IMG/VR virus record: IMGVR_UViG_3300025881_000010
Span: 18,527 to 82,526 of that record
Origin: a virus
Length of the DNA: 64,000 nucleotides
Direction: 5' to 3' (one strand)
Shown here: one piece after another, positions 27,719 to 37,074 of the stretch
Position numbering within the stretch: the first letter of the stretch is position 1
How the letters are laid out: the number at the start of each line of letters is the position of its first letter
The notes under the pieces: generated by a model
What the model was told of the DNA's origin: nothing
The model's input: the letters and a program-made list of their open reading frames with translations, nothing else
Database searches by the model: none
Position numbers and translations under genes: made by a program

Positions 27719-29386
27719 CTAAAAAATGAAATCAGTAGCTTTTTGTCCAGCGATAGTAGTACCGTTAAGATCTCCACCATCCCAAACTGCTGAAGCTTTT
27801 AAGATACCACAAGAACGAGTATCATAAAGAACAGCCATTTGCTCAGAAAGCATATGCACAGCGCATCCATCAAAACCACTTGCCGCATGGCTAGAGTTTT
27901 TGCTAGAAGGATCGAAAGATGTCATACCATCTACAAACTTACGTTTGTGCTCTCTTTCTTGACGAGATATGATCTCGAAGTTACCAACTCCATCTACAGA
28001 AGTCGTGTTGATTATGTAGATGTTACCAGTACCCACAAGTCCACCGTTTGTAGGAAATAAACCTGGGTGGTTGAAGATTTCATCTTCGATGATAGTAATC
28101 TTGTTGTTCAAGTACTCATAAGTAGTAACATTGAATCCAAGAGTAACATCTTGTCCAGTTGTGATGTTGTAAACAATATTGTTTCCACCACCATTTCCTG
28201 AATCAAATTGAAGAAGTTTCTTCATACCTCTATCAAAAGCTGTTCTACCAATACGGTCAGTTACAGCTAAGAACTCATTGTTATCAGTTCCCGCAGGGGA
28301 ACGAGTAGCAAGTACGTTCAATAACGCTTCGATAAGTGTATGAACTAATCCGTTGTTAGGATTATAATCGAATGTTGCGTTGTCTTGAATTTGAGGGATC
28401 CAACCTTCTCCGATTATCGGAGCTGTCATACCTGACTCAGCACGGAAACCAGAAAGCGAAAGCTTATTGGTACCGTAGTTTTCATACCAAGAATGAGTTT
28501 CAGGGTTCATGGTAGTTCTAGAGAAACGTAAAGAAAGTTCGTTGAACATTCTGAACATTTCATCAGCCTTCATAACCTCAGCAAATTCCCAAGAACTTTC
28601 GTTTTGGTTTTTACCGTTCCAGATCTTAGCTACTTTTTGACTTGCAGCTGAACCAGTCATAGTTAATGTGTAACGAGAGATAACTGAATAGTTAATTCTC
28701 CATTTGTTACGAGAAGTTCTTTGGCTACCTTTCATAGACCCTTCACCAAATGCAGAACCACCTTCACCAAGAACGTTTCCGTCAGCTAAGTGTGCTTCGT
28801 CAAAAAGTGGAGCTTCACCAATAAACTTACCATCGTAAACAACGTTGGTTTTATCTGCAGATGCTCTACCAGGTTTCTGAATTAAGAATTGAAGACCAAG
28901 ACCATTGTCTAAGTTCATTCTATCGTTAGGGTTGAATTTGTCTCCAAAAACACCATTATCAGGATCATGAGCAATAGCAATAGAACCTGGAACATCAGTT
29001 TCTACTTTAGTTGCATCAATACCTCCTGTGTATGCTACTGCGCCAGCTTGTCCAGAAATATCCGGACTTGGATTGGCAGCATCAAAATATCCTCCGATAT
29101 AAGCTTTCCCAAAAGAGTAAGCTGGAAGAATATTCATTCCTTCATAAGAAATACGGTAAGCATTATCATTAATGCTTTTATCTCTTTTCATTTTACCAGA
29201 CTGAACCCCTTGGTTCACTCGGCCAGTATTATAAATCCATGACTGGAATTTATTGTACTTTTTAAATAAGTCGAAAGTCTTTCTTTCAACTGCGAAGTCT
29301 TTTGCCATCAAAGTAGTCAGCGAGTTGTCTTCGGTGTGGATTTGGGGATTGAACCTTTCTACAGGTCCACGCATAAGTAATGCCAT
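27719..29386 (-). CDS. Major capsid protein (HK97-fold candidate), 555 aa
   Basis: The gene follows portal and scaffold-like genes and has its own strong terminator. The protein starts ALLMRGPVERFNPQIHTEDN, then an N-arm-like helical stretch, and from about residue 100 the mixed beta/alpha composition of an HK97 capsid protein with an expanded insertion around 320-420. The length exceeds the usual 350-500 aa but fits crAss-like phages with an extra domain. Codons are more C-rich than in neighbouring genes (GTA/ATC/AAC use), as expected of a very highly expressed gene. No cleavable N-terminal scaffold is evident. Confidence 0.75.
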   Translation of the reverse strand: MALLMRGPVERFNPQIHTEDNSLTTLMAKDFAVERKTFDLFKKYNKFQSWIYNTGRVNQGVQSGKMKRDKSINDNAYRISYEGMNILPAYSFGKAYIGGYFDAANPSPDISGQAGAVAYTGGIDATKVETDVPGSIAIAHDPDNGVFGDKFNPNDRMNLDNGLGLQFLIQKPGRASADKTNVVYDGKFIGEAPLFDEAHLADGNVLGEGGSAFGEGSMKGSQRTSRNKWRINYSVISRYTLTMTGSAASQKVAKIWNGKNQNESSWEFAEVMKADEMFRMFNELSLRFSRTTMNPETHSWYENYGTNKLSLSGFRAESGMTAPIIGEGWIPQIQDNATFDYNPNNGLVHTLIEALLNVLATRSPAGTDNNEFLAVTDRIGRTAFDRGMKKLLQFDSGNGGGNNIVYNITTGQDVTLGFNVTTYEYLNNKITIIEDEIFNHPGLFPTNGGLVGTGNIYIINTTSVDGVGNFEIISRQEREHKRKFVDGMTSFDPSSKNSSHAASGFDGCAVHMLSEQMAVLYDTRSCGILKASAVWDGGDLNGTTIAGQKATDFIF

Positions 29387-29510
29387 TTTTTTAAATTTTA
29401 AGGTTATAAAAATTTGTTTTTATAGTCCTTAAACTTCACTACCATTGGCTGATCGGTTAAAGGGGGTAATTGTAATAAACATAATTTCAAACGGCTTTGC
29501 CTGTTATCCA
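29387..29510 (-). other. Capsid gene leader with AT hairpin
   Basis: The 124-nt gap upstream of the capsid ATG carries a hairpin with arms ATAAAAA (29406-29412) and TTTTTAT (29417-29423). It may stabilise the capsid mRNA or mark a processing site. I see no full TAnnTTTG promoter in it. Confidence 0.35.
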
Positions 29511-30566
29511 TTACTTGTCGCTTGTTAAAGCGGAAATTAATCCTTGTTGTGTAGATGCTGAACCACTGGTGCCTCTTCTTTGGGCTTTAGTTAATGTAGA
29601 AGCAGTATTGTTTTCTTCGTTCTTTTCAAACGCATCAATAGCAGCCTTCAGTCCATCACTATAGGTTAATCCGGAACTTTTTTTATAGATTTCTTCTCTA
29701 TACTCCAGTATCGCGGCTAACTCTGTGGCTAATTTAGGATCACCTTTCACTTTTTCAAGGAACTCCCCAGAATTTACAGATTTATAAACCTTGGAAAGTG
29801 TCTTTTTATCAGGATTGATACCAAAAAAACTCTTAGAGTTATGGATATCAACCACTGCATTTTCAATATTTTCTTTTCTAGTACGCTTTAAAGCATTCTC
29901 AGCTTCTTCTTTACGTTTTACAATTTCTTGCTTGGTATTAAGAGCTGGATCTATTTTCAGTTCTTTAATATCTCTACGTAAATTTTTGGCATGAAGACCG
30001 ATAGTTCTATTATCAATGATTTCTTGAAGTTGATTTTCAATTTCATATTGAACATCTTCATCATTAAGATCTTTACCTTCTTGAGCTGCAACCATTTCAT
30101 ATTGCTTTCTCATAAGACCTTCATCATTCATCACTTGAGGATCTACCAATTTCTGATAATAATCTAAAGTGGTTTCCGCACTTTCTAATTTTTGTTCATC
30201 AGTTTTATCATCAGCTTTGTTGTCCTGAGCTTTTAATGCAGTTCTAAATTCTTCAGCGGATTTGAAATCCGTTCCGAATTTAGCATTTAAAGAGGCTAGA
30301 TCTTCATCAGTAATATCTCCTTCCGCTTGCTCTTCTTCTTCTTCTCCGAAGTTAAAAGAATCTTCCTCTTCCTCTTCCTTTTCTTCTTCAGCAGTTTGTT
30401 CAGCCGGTGGATTAGCTGGTGCTGTAGGTGCAGGAATTTCCTCTGCGGGAGTGTTGTCATTTCTAAATTCTGATGTGTCAAAATCATCATCATCAGTTTC
30501 AGTCTCGTTTAAATTACGGCGAAACATTTGATTTTCATCGATAGTATTTTCTTCTGGTCCAGGCAT
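29511..30566 (-). CDS. Scaffolding protein candidate (351 aa)
   Basis: The true start is probably ATG 30566; a TTG two codons upstream is also open. Residues 1-95 are extremely acidic and disordered (Glu/Asp/Ala/Pro runs), residues 100-290 are charged coiled-coil helices, and the C-terminus is Ser/Thr/Lys-rich. Such a protein between portal and capsid genes is typically the internal scaffold that guides procapsid assembly. There is no protease motif. A -7 box lies 21 nt upstream of the start, so scaffold and capsid can be transcribed separately from packaging genes. Confidence 0.65.
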   Translation of the reverse strand: MPGPEENTIDENQMFRRNLNETETDDDDFDTSEFRNDNTPAEEIPAPTAPANPPAEQTAEEEKEEEEEDSFNFGEEEEEQAEGDITDEDLASLNAKFGTDFKSAEEFRTALKAQDNKADDKTDEQKLESAETTLDYYQKLVDPQVMNDEGLMRKQYEMVAAQEGKDLNDEDVQYEIENQLQEIIDNRTIGLHAKNLRRDIKELKIDPALNTKQEIVKRKEEAENALKRTRKENIENAVVDIHNSKSFFGINPDKKTLSKVYKSVNSGEFLEKVKGDPKLATELAAILEYREEIYKKSSGLTYSDGLKAAIDAFEKNEENNTASTLTKAQRRGTSGSASTQQGLISALTSDK

Positions 30567-30586
30567 TTTCAAAAATTTATGTTAAA

Positions 30587-30594
30587 CAAATCTA
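30587..30594 (-). promoter_or_regulatory. -7 box TAGATTTG of the scaffold-capsid unit
   Basis: On the minus strand TTTTTTTATAGATTTG is followed by TTTAACATAAATT, nearly the same context as at 3102-3109 and related to 35750-35757. It fits the Bacteroidota -7 consensus TAnnTTTG. No -33 box is obvious. Confidence 0.5.
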
Positions 30595-30620
30595 TAAAAA
30601 AATATTAATTATTAAGCTAT

Positions 30621-32858
30621 TTAAGCTTTTTGAGGTGTCTTTTTTGTATCACTTCGATCTTTTTGTTCTAATTCAGCAGCTTTTACTCTTTCGGTTGTAG
30701 TAGCTTTCATACCTTCTGTGATAGCTTTATTGTTAGCATATGTATCAGCAATTCTTTCTTGAGAAGCATTTCTATCATCAGCAATTTGTTTTGTCTGTTC
30801 TAGTTTAGCTTGTTCGGTTTGAGCTTCTAATTTAGCTTGTTCCTCAGCAGCTTTTCTATTTGCTTCTTGCAATTCCATATAAGATTTCATGGTTCTTTTG
30901 AAAACCGCTTTTTTCTCTGAAGCTGTTTCAGCTTCGAGAACATCAATTAAACCTTCCATCATTTCAATAGCATTTGAAGATGATAAAGCTTGTTCTGCAG
31001 CGGCATCAATTCTTTGAGCTTTTTCTTTATCCTTACGGCTATCAGATAAATAAATACCTAAATCAGATTCAAAAAACTCTTTGTAAATCTTAATGAATTT
31101 AGCTTCTAAATCTCCAAAAGCCATTTGTAATACTTCTCCTTCAGAATAATCATGTTTAGATTTCATGATCACTCGCTCAATAAGCGTTTGCACAAATTCA
31201 TCAAAAGGAGTGAATACAACTTCTGTACGTGCAGCTGAACCCGCGATTGCGGCATTAGTTCCTCCGGCAGTTTGGTATTGTCCAACTTGACCTTCACGCT
31301 CTGGAGATATCCCTACAAACTTACTAGCCATATCTTCAATCATTGCCAAAGCAGTAAACATATCTTGCATAGTTCCTTTTGCAGATAAGTCAAGTGAATT
31401 GAATTGATTGAAAGTATTTTTTTGTTGAGCTCTATCTTTAGAGTTTATGAACATGATCTTATCTTTCTTGATGTGGTGCATTACTCTATCAAGTGCAGAA
31501 TCATATCCTTTTTTAGAAACATCTTTAGGAGTTTGAGCAACATCATATATTAAAATACGACTATCTCCCATGTGCTTTACAGCAAGTCTAATTTCGAAAA
31601 GAATTTCAGAAGCTAATTGTTGTAGTTGATACAATTTAGCAGCTGGTGATTTTATTTGAGAACTTCCAGTAGCAATATCTCTAACTAAAGAAACTACCGG
31701 TAATTTACAAATATATGGATTGTCAATAGAAGAGAAACGTTGTTTCATAATTCCAAAATCCAAGCATATTTCAGGACCTAACATTTGAACAAATCTTGGC
31801 ACTTCACCATAGATTTCTTTTATGTTATCGTTCTCTCTGGCTTTTTCATCTATACCTAGTTTCTTATAAAAAACTTTTTGAGTTTTTTTGCTTTCAGAAA
31901 CTTTGATAGAAACTTTTTTCTGAGATTTCCACATACCGCTAACCACTCTCATACGTGTAGTTTTGTTATCGGTATTTACCCAGCCATCATACTTCTTAGC
32001 GTTTTTTAAAGGCTCACTATTATTGGTATTATCTCCAGTAGTAAAAGCACTAAAGATAGCATTTACAGCATCTTTCTTTTTCTTATCTAATTTGAAAATA
32101 TTGAAAATCTCATTTTTCGTCAACCAATAGTTTTCGAAAAAATATTCATGATCATCTTGAATAGCTTGATAAGGATCTGTATCATGGTCAGCATCTAAAG
32201 GATGCACTTTTCTTGCAATAGTATGGCCTTTCATTTTATCAACTATTGCATGGCATTGATCAGCAATACAAAAGTCAGTGAACATTTCCGGTATTCTATT
32301 TTTACCTTTATTCACTTCAAGCCAAAGCTGTGCTAAATTATCAGCTACATCTTCAGCAATCATTTTGAACTTCTTAGTCATGAACTCTTCTACATCTGGA
32401 GGAAGCTCAACATCTTTGTGTTGAGTTTCAATCTCAAATCCAAGTTCTTCTTTAGTTTCTTGCGATACCCCACGCATTACTTCTTCAGTAAGAAGATCTA
32501 ATTTTTTATCTAACTTTTTTGAAATTGATTTTTTATCTATAACGTAAGCTTTTTTCCTAAGTGGTCGGCTCATGTATTCCCCAACAATTTGCTCGATCTT
32601 AGTTTGAATCAAAGGATAAACAATAAATTGAACTCCCAAATTAACTCCATTAGGACAAGTGATGGATTTTACAAGTCCTTCTTGTTCTGGAGATAGTTCA
32701 GCAAAGTAAGCTCGATAAAGCTTTTCAATTTCTTTTTTTCTATCATCTGCAGTTCCAGGATTAGAAAATCTAGCATACTCTATAGCATGCTTAATGTGAA
32801 ATTCCTCGTTCTTCTGATTTTCAGGAATTGTTTGGTCGGGGAGTGCAAAGTAACTCAT
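30621..32858 (-). CDS. Portal protein (745 aa)
   Basis: This should form the dodecameric portal through which DNA is packaged and which nucleates head assembly. Supporting features are its place directly after TerL, its length, the N-terminal segment YPLIQTKIEQIVGEYMSRPL (about residues 78-97) typical of crAss-like portals, a long helical core, and a C-terminal coiled coil rich in Ala, Gln, Glu and Lys (barrel). A segment near residues 440-480 (MHHIKKDKIMFINSKDR) recurs in the mini-gene at 40389-40709. The leader has CCCC 3 nt before the ATG. Confidence 0.85.
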   Translation of the reverse strand: MSYFALPDQTIPENQKNEEFHIKHAIEYARFSNPGTADDRKKEIEKLYRAYFAELSPEQEGLVKSITCPNGVNLGVQFIVYPLIQTKIEQIVGEYMSRPLRKKAYVIDKKSISKKLDKKLDLLTEEVMRGVSQETKEELGFEIETQHKDVELPPDVEEFMTKKFKMIAEDVADNLAQLWLEVNKGKNRIPEMFTDFCIADQCHAIVDKMKGHTIARKVHPLDADHDTDPYQAIQDDHEYFFENYWLTKNEIFNIFKLDKKKKDAVNAIFSAFTTGDNTNNSEPLKNAKKYDGWVNTDNKTTRMRVVSGMWKSQKKVSIKVSESKKTQKVFYKKLGIDEKARENDNIKEIYGEVPRFVQMLGPEICLDFGIMKQRFSSIDNPYICKLPVVSLVRDIATGSSQIKSPAAKLYQLQQLASEILFEIRLAVKHMGDSRILIYDVAQTPKDVSKKGYDSALDRVMHHIKKDKIMFINSKDRAQQKNTFNQFNSLDLSAKGTMQDMFTALAMIEDMASKFVGISPEREGQVGQYQTAGGTNAAIAGSAARTEVVFTPFDEFVQTLIERVIMKSKHDYSEGEVLQMAFGDLEAKFIKIYKEFFESDLGIYLSDSRKDKEKAQRIDAAAEQALSSSNAIEMMEGLIDVLEAETASEKKAVFKRTMKSYMELQEANRKAAEEQAKLEAQTEQAKLEQTKQIADDRNASQERIADTYANNKAITEGMKATTTERVKAAELEQKDRSDTKKTPQKA

Positions 32859-32882
32859 TGGGGATATTTTAAGATAAAAATA

Positions 32883-35090
32883 TTAATTATTATTTATTTT
32901 CTTATGATGTTCGTTCAAAATGAATGACATAGGATCATGACCGTATTTGTCAAGTATATCTTGTCGCTCTTTCTCAATGTATCTTTGATTCTCTACAATA
33001 GTACTTTCATACTTTTCTTTTTCATATCCTTCAAGATCATATTCTGGTTTGAATTGAATTAAATCTTCATCGTAAGAATAAGGATCTTTCTTGTTTGTTA
33101 ATTGTCCAAAGGTTTGATATTCGTATTGTCCGTTTTCATTTACAACCCAAGTTCCTGCACCATCTAATTCAGAAACATCATTATGGTCTTCTTCTATACC
33201 ATCGGTAAGATCTCCGAAAATACTCATTTTATAAATCATTGCCATTGCAAAAGCAGAACCTAAATCTGAGTTTTCTTCTCCGAAGTCAATAAGATGCAAC
33301 AATATTTCTTCAAACCAGATATTATTCCAGAAATTATTAACCTCAGCTTTTAAAAGCTTCGCAGATAATTTCCATGAATGCTGATTGGACATTTTAAATC
33401 CATATGTATTCGCAGCATTAGAACTATAACCATCTATATCAGGTCTTCCGGCAAGATGCTTAGTACCACCACAATCAATGAAATGTTGCTTGATAGCAAT
33501 CTTAGTATATTCCAGTAGCATTTCTGAACCATAATATACCGTTAGTCTGAATGTTTGAGAATAGAAGACATCATCTTCATCTGAAGTTCCACGATCTAGT
33601 ATATACGCGATAGGGAGATTGCAAACTTTATTTATACTGTAGAAACAGCGATACACAATCGTTGCACCTTCAGAACCAGTACCTTCTTTTACTTCATCAT
33701 CATAACTATCACAAGCAACTAAGTCAGGACAGTAAGGAAGATTTTTGGAATCAATAGGATCCATAATCTTCTTAACAGTACCAAATTCTTTATCATCTAC
33801 AAAAACAGCTTTAGAACCTCTAGTGAAATGTATCTTGTCATATTCTTTCAAGTTTTTGGCTCTGGCCGCAAGCTTTTCAGTTATAGGATCATTAGTCTTC
33901 CACTCAATTCTACCTGTCTTAATTTCGTAAGGGCAGTTATCAAGATTTGCTAATTGAGCATTAAGTTTTTGGCGATTTAAATAACCACCTGAATTCTTAA
34001 TGAAAATATCAGCTTCTTTAAGTGGGTATGATTGAATATGTTTTACATAACCTTCAGAACCTTCTTTTTCTAAACGCTCTTTAATGATGTGCTCATGAGC
34101 AGCTTTAGAATTTGTTCTACCTGTACGGAAATCAAAGAATGATATTTTTTCTCCTGTTTCTTCATCAGGAATTCCATCTCCAGGATAGTAATCAGTAGCA
34201 GAAACAAAAACTTTTTTAAGGTTGTAAGTTTCTTTACGGCTATGCCACATGCTCTTATATCCTTTAGAACCTTTATCAATTTCTCCACCGGTACCATATA
34301 CAAGTGGTGTTCCAAATTGAATAGATCCTTCTTTGAAACATGGTTCGGTAGATTTGTATGCAGCAATTAAATCTTCGAAAAGTCCAGCTTCTTCAAAGAT
34401 TACCATAGAAAGCGATTTACCCTCAAAACCTGTTGGTTTTGCGTACATCGTTTTCATGTACATACTGGATTTTAAACCACCTTCTTTTTTCTGTTTGTTC
34501 TCTGTGTATTGGTAAGATAATCTGATTTCATCAGCATTACGAACACTGATACTGGACCTGTATTCAGGTCTAATATTGTCAAGTAGATATTGCACTTTCT
34601 CATAGAAATCTTGTGCTTTATCATCTTGTCCGGCAGCTACTCCAATTTTGTTTCCTTTGTAGAATAATAATTCATAAGCTGAAGAAGTAGAACCTACCCA
34701 CGATAAACCTACTCGACGTGGTTTACCAATAACAAGTCCATAATGACCTCTTTTAGCTTGATGTATTTCATCGAATAATCTCCTATCTAATTCTCTGTAG
34801 AATGGAGAACCCATGCTTTTTCTTGTTGCTCCTGGTTCCAGAAGCTCAATGTTACACATGTTTAGGTAAAAGTAATGTTCACCTGTGATTGAAGGCATGT
34901 AAGCTCTAGGCTTATAACCATTGATACAACGGTTATCTTGTTCATCCCAAAAATCATCATATGCGATAGTTCCCGGATTATAGTCAGGAATTTCTTCCTC
35001 TATAAGCGGACGATAGTATGTACTATCAAAACGATCCCAATTGATATTTACTTCCATAAGTAGGTTATTAAAAAAGGCACCGGTATTCAT
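32883..35090 (-). CDS. Terminase large subunit TerL (735 aa)
   Basis: This is the ATP-driven packaging motor with nuclease. A Walker A-like segment KPRRVGLSW lies near residue 120, Walker B MVIFEEAG near 230, and RNase H-like nuclease acidic motifs are seen in DLVACDSYDDE (about 460) and ILDRGTSDEDD (about 500). Length and order before portal are as expected. An alternative ATG at 35057 (MEVNINWDRFD) is preceded by AATAACCTACTT, similar to the leader AATAACCTACAAT at 8224, so the true start may be 11 codons later. Confidence 0.9.
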   Translation of the reverse strand: MNTGAFFNNLLMEVNINWDRFDSTYYRPLIEEEIPDYNPGTIAYDDFWDEQDNRCINGYKPRAYMPSITGEHYFYLNMCNIELLEPGATRKSMGSPFYRELDRRLFDEIHQAKRGHYGLVIGKPRRVGLSWVGSTSSAYELLFYKGNKIGVAAGQDDKAQDFYEKVQYLLDNIRPEYRSSISVRNADEIRLSYQYTENKQKKEGGLKSSMYMKTMYAKPTGFEGKSLSMVIFEEAGLFEDLIAAYKSTEPCFKEGSIQFGTPLVYGTGGEIDKGSKGYKSMWHSRKETYNLKKVFVSATDYYPGDGIPDEETGEKISFFDFRTGRTNSKAAHEHIIKERLEKEGSEGYVKHIQSYPLKEADIFIKNSGGYLNRQKLNAQLANLDNCPYEIKTGRIEWKTNDPITEKLAARAKNLKEYDKIHFTRGSKAVFVDDKEFGTVKKIMDPIDSKNLPYCPDLVACDSYDDEVKEGTGSEGATIVYRCFYSINKVCNLPIAYILDRGTSDEDDVFYSQTFRLTVYYGSEMLLEYTKIAIKQHFIDCGGTKHLAGRPDIDGYSSNAANTYGFKMSNQHSWKLSAKLLKAEVNNFWNNIWFEEILLHLIDFGEENSDLGSAFAMAMIYKMSIFGDLTDGIEEDHNDVSELDGAGTWVVNENGQYEYQTFGQLTNKKDPYSYDEDLIQFKPEYDLEGYEKEKYESTIVENQRYIEKERQDILDKYGHDPMSFILNEHHKKINNN

Positions 35091-35136
35091 TTCTGAATAT
35101 TCGATACCTTTTCATGGAAACAGAAGATTTGTTAAG

Positions 35137-35742
35137 CTACCTTTTATCTTGATAAAAAGTATTCTTCTTTTTTTCTGCTTTTTGTTCTAGTCTTGAAAGT
35201 TTGTACCCACCACGCGATGGCGAATTCTCGTAAACATCATTTCCTTGGATATACTCATTGTACTTTTTCAAATCTTCGTTAATCTTACGAAGTCGAATAG
35301 ATATCTTCTCCGGATTCTCGAAAATCATTTTTTCTCCATCTGAATTTTGTCGATTATGGGGCTTACCAAAATAACGTTCAGATTCTTTAAGATCTTCTAA
35401 AGCTGTGAGTTTTCTTTGGAAATGAATTTTACCTTCTTCTACAGTTAAATCAAATTGAAGTTCATCATACTTGATCAAAGCTGCTTGAATTTTTTCAAGG
35501 TTCCAATTAAAGGCACTTCTATCACCAATTACTTCTTCCATTGCTTTTTTTGGACGATCTGCATCGGAATAAAAACGTAAAGGAGATTTGTAATCTGCGG
35601 TGAGAGCAATTGCTGTAAAACATTTAAGACCTAATTCCTCGTCATAGATTACTTCACGGAATTCCTTGATGGATAATACTCCATCATCTTCTTCGGAAAG
35701 TTTTATCAATCCGGTTTTCGTGTCTATTGGGGTTAGATACAT
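35137..35742 (-). CDS. Packaging-region protein, possible small terminase (201 aa)
   Basis: The protein is charged, with an N-terminal alpha/beta half and a C-terminal helical basic half ending in EKKKNTFYQDKR. It is the first gene of the packaging/head unit and precedes TerL, which is where small terminase subunits usually lie. No helix-turn-helix is obvious, so TerS is only a positional guess. A -7 box TACATTTG sits 7 nt before the ATG, which would make the mRNA almost leaderless. Confidence 0.6.
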   Translation of the reverse strand: MYLTPIDTKTGLIKLSEEDDGVLSIKEFREVIYDEELGLKCFTAIALTADYKSPLRFYSDADRPKKAMEEVIGDRSAFNWNLEKIQAALIKYDELQFDLTVEEGKIHFQRKLTALEDLKESERYFGKPHNRQNSDGEKMIFENPEKISIRLRKINEDLKKYNEYIQGNDVYENSPSRGGYKLSRLEQKAEKKKNTFYQDKR

Positions 35743-35749
35743 ATGTTAA

Positions 35750-35757
35750 CAAATGTA
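35750..35757 (-). promoter_or_regulatory. -7 box TACATTTG of the packaging/head unit
   Basis: The minus strand reads TTTTTTTTATACATTTGTTA. The TAnnTTTG match lies directly after the T-run of the preceding terminator, and only 7 nt separate it from the ATG at 35742. The predicted transcript would start at or next to the start codon. Confidence 0.5.
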
Positions 35758-35762
35758 TAAAA

Positions 35763-35792
35763 AAAAGAGGATGCAATTGCACCCTCTTTTTA
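35763..35792 (-). terminator. Terminator of the chaperonin/anti-defence operon
   Basis: On the minus strand GAGGGTGC and GCATCCTC pair (one G-U) around an AATT loop, with A-run before and eight T after. It closes the unit that runs from the GroES-like gene to the 105-aa gene. Confidence 0.8.
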
Positions 35793-35793
35793 A

Positions 35794-36111
35794 TTAGTGA
35801 TATTTTTCGTTTTCAAGGTAAGCTTTAATCTTCCGTTCCATGGTTCGCCTTGCTGAAAACAAGTGATAACGATTGTTCATTATCTTGTAAATATCCTCTG
35901 GCTTTTTCTGAGGATATACCTTGCGTAGAAACTCACTAAGAAATCCGGTTTTATATACAGCCTTCTCCGTATTTGTCTTGAATTTTTCAGGTACGAAAAA
36001 AGATAATTTTGAAGAAGACTCCGCTTTCTGTAGGTCCTCCAGTTCGAAGTCTCGATAATCTAAAACTTCGGAAGGATTCTCTATCATAGCGCCATCTTCA
36101 TAAACTATCAT
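35794..36111 (-). CDS. Small protein at the end of the chaperonin operon (105 aa)
   Basis: Charged and mostly helical, with a basic C-terminal half (RRTMERKIKAYLENEK). Its ATG overlaps the stop of the 129-aa gene by 4 nt. It ends 2 nt before the operon terminator. The family is not recognised. Confidence 0.6.
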   Translation of the reverse strand: MIVYEDGAMIENPSEVLDYRDFELEDLQKAESSSKLSFFVPEKFKTNTEKAVYKTGFLSEFLRKVYPQKKPEDIYKIMNNRYHLFSARRTMERKIKAYLENEKYH

Positions 36112-36497
36112 TTTTTCACTCTGGCTTTAGTATTCATTGTACGTACTGCACTTTTTGGCTTTTCTTCAGGTTTCAATTTTTGAAATCTTGCAACTTCTTG
36201 ATTGTGCTTTTCATGAAGTATATCAACATACCTACTTGTTGTAGCATCTGGAAAATCTCGGGCAATTCTTCGCATTAATTCATCATCAACTGACTTGATT
36301 ATTTTATTATTCCTGTCAATTTTTTTCTGAAGAATTTCTTCTTGCTCTTTTAAGAATTCATCTGAAACGATTTTCTTTTCAGCTTGTTGCCCTTCAATTC
36401 TATTGTGGTAGGTGTACATTTCTCTACTAGCCATAGCCACCATAGACTGAGCTGTGATTAAGTATTGAGTTGATAGTTTGGATAAATCTTTTCCCAT
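36108..36497 (-). CDS. Helical coiled-coil protein of unknown function (129 aa)
   Basis: Almost entirely helical with heptad-like spacing from residue 30 to 100 and a basic tail (KPKSAVRTMNTKARVKK) that could bind nucleic acid. It lies between the KTSC gene and the 105-aa gene with a 4-nt overlap downstream. No known motif. Confidence 0.6.
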   Translation of the reverse strand: MGKDLSKLSTQYLITAQSMVAMASREMYTYHNRIEGQQAEKKIVSDEFLKEQEEILQKKIDRNNKIIKSVDDELMRRIARDFPDATTSRYVDILHEKHNQEVARFQKLKPEEKPKSAVRTMNTKARVKK

Positions 36498-36498
36498 A

Positions 36499-36750
36499 TT
36501 ATACTTTGTTACATTTTAGGTTTTTTTTATTCTTTATGTGATTACTAAAATAACCACCTACACTCGGAGAGTCCGCTAACTTGTCGTAATCTTTTCGCTC
36601 TAATGGAGCATAAGCATAGACAGTATCATTCGTTTTGAAATGAACGTAAAGTGTTTTCTTTTCAGGATAATAAGCGATCTCTTGAATAAGACCGCTATTT
36701 TTCACTTTAGTTCTAGGCCATGATGGATTAATTGGTAATATGTGATCCAT
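36499..36750 (-). CDS. KTSC-domain protein (83 aa)
   Basis: The pattern SGLIQEIAYYPEKKTLYVHF followed by VYAYAPLERKDYDKL and SVGGYFSNHIKNKK is the KTSC domain, a small fold found alone or fused to nucleic-acid enzymes, with unknown function. The whole protein is this domain. It starts on the last base of the DUF2829 stop codon, so the two are translationally coupled. Confidence 0.8.
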   Translation of the reverse strand: MDHILPINPSWPRTKVKNSGLIQEIAYYPEKKTLYVHFKTNDTVYAYAPLERKDYDKLADSPSVGGYFSNHIKNKKNLKCNKV

Positions 36751-37073
36751 TATGATTCTATTTTAAATTCTTCCCAGTCTTCAGCCATGATATCAGTTTG
36801 ACTTGCTAACCATCCGTTTACGATAGTATCATCAGCTGCTTTCATACAGATGTATGAAGTTACTTTTACAAATTCAAAAACTTCTTTACGCCCAAGATGT
36901 TTTCTATCATAATATCTTTTCACTTCATCAGGAATTGATACTGCATTAAAAAATACATGTGCTGGAAGTTTATCTTCAGGACGTGAAAAAAGAAACATAT
37001 CTTTTCCGTTCCAACCTTTACGAGTTACGAGCTTTCCTTCTTTAAGTAGCTCTATTGCTTGTCCAAAATTCAT
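36750..37073 (-). CDS. DUF2829 protein, Tad2-like Thoeris anti-defence candidate (107 aa)
   Basis: The start MNFGQAIELLKEGKLVTRKG followed by WNGKDMFLF and the end WLASQTDIMAEDWEEFKI are hallmark segments of DUF2829. From memory, the phage anti-defence protein Tad2 belongs to this family; it sequesters the glycocyclic ADP-ribose signal made by Thoeris ThsB. Whether this member binds such a molecule cannot be read from sequence. It has a longer middle insertion (about residues 32-66) than the shortest homologues. It lies between GroEL and KTSC in one operon with 1-nt spacings. Confidence 0.8.
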   Translation of the reverse strand: MNFGQAIELLKEGKLVTRKGWNGKDMFLFSRPEDKLPAHVFFNAVSIPDEVKRYYDRKHLGRKEVFEFVKVTSYICMKAADDTIVNGWLASQTDIMAEDWEEFKIES

Positions 37074-37074
37074 A

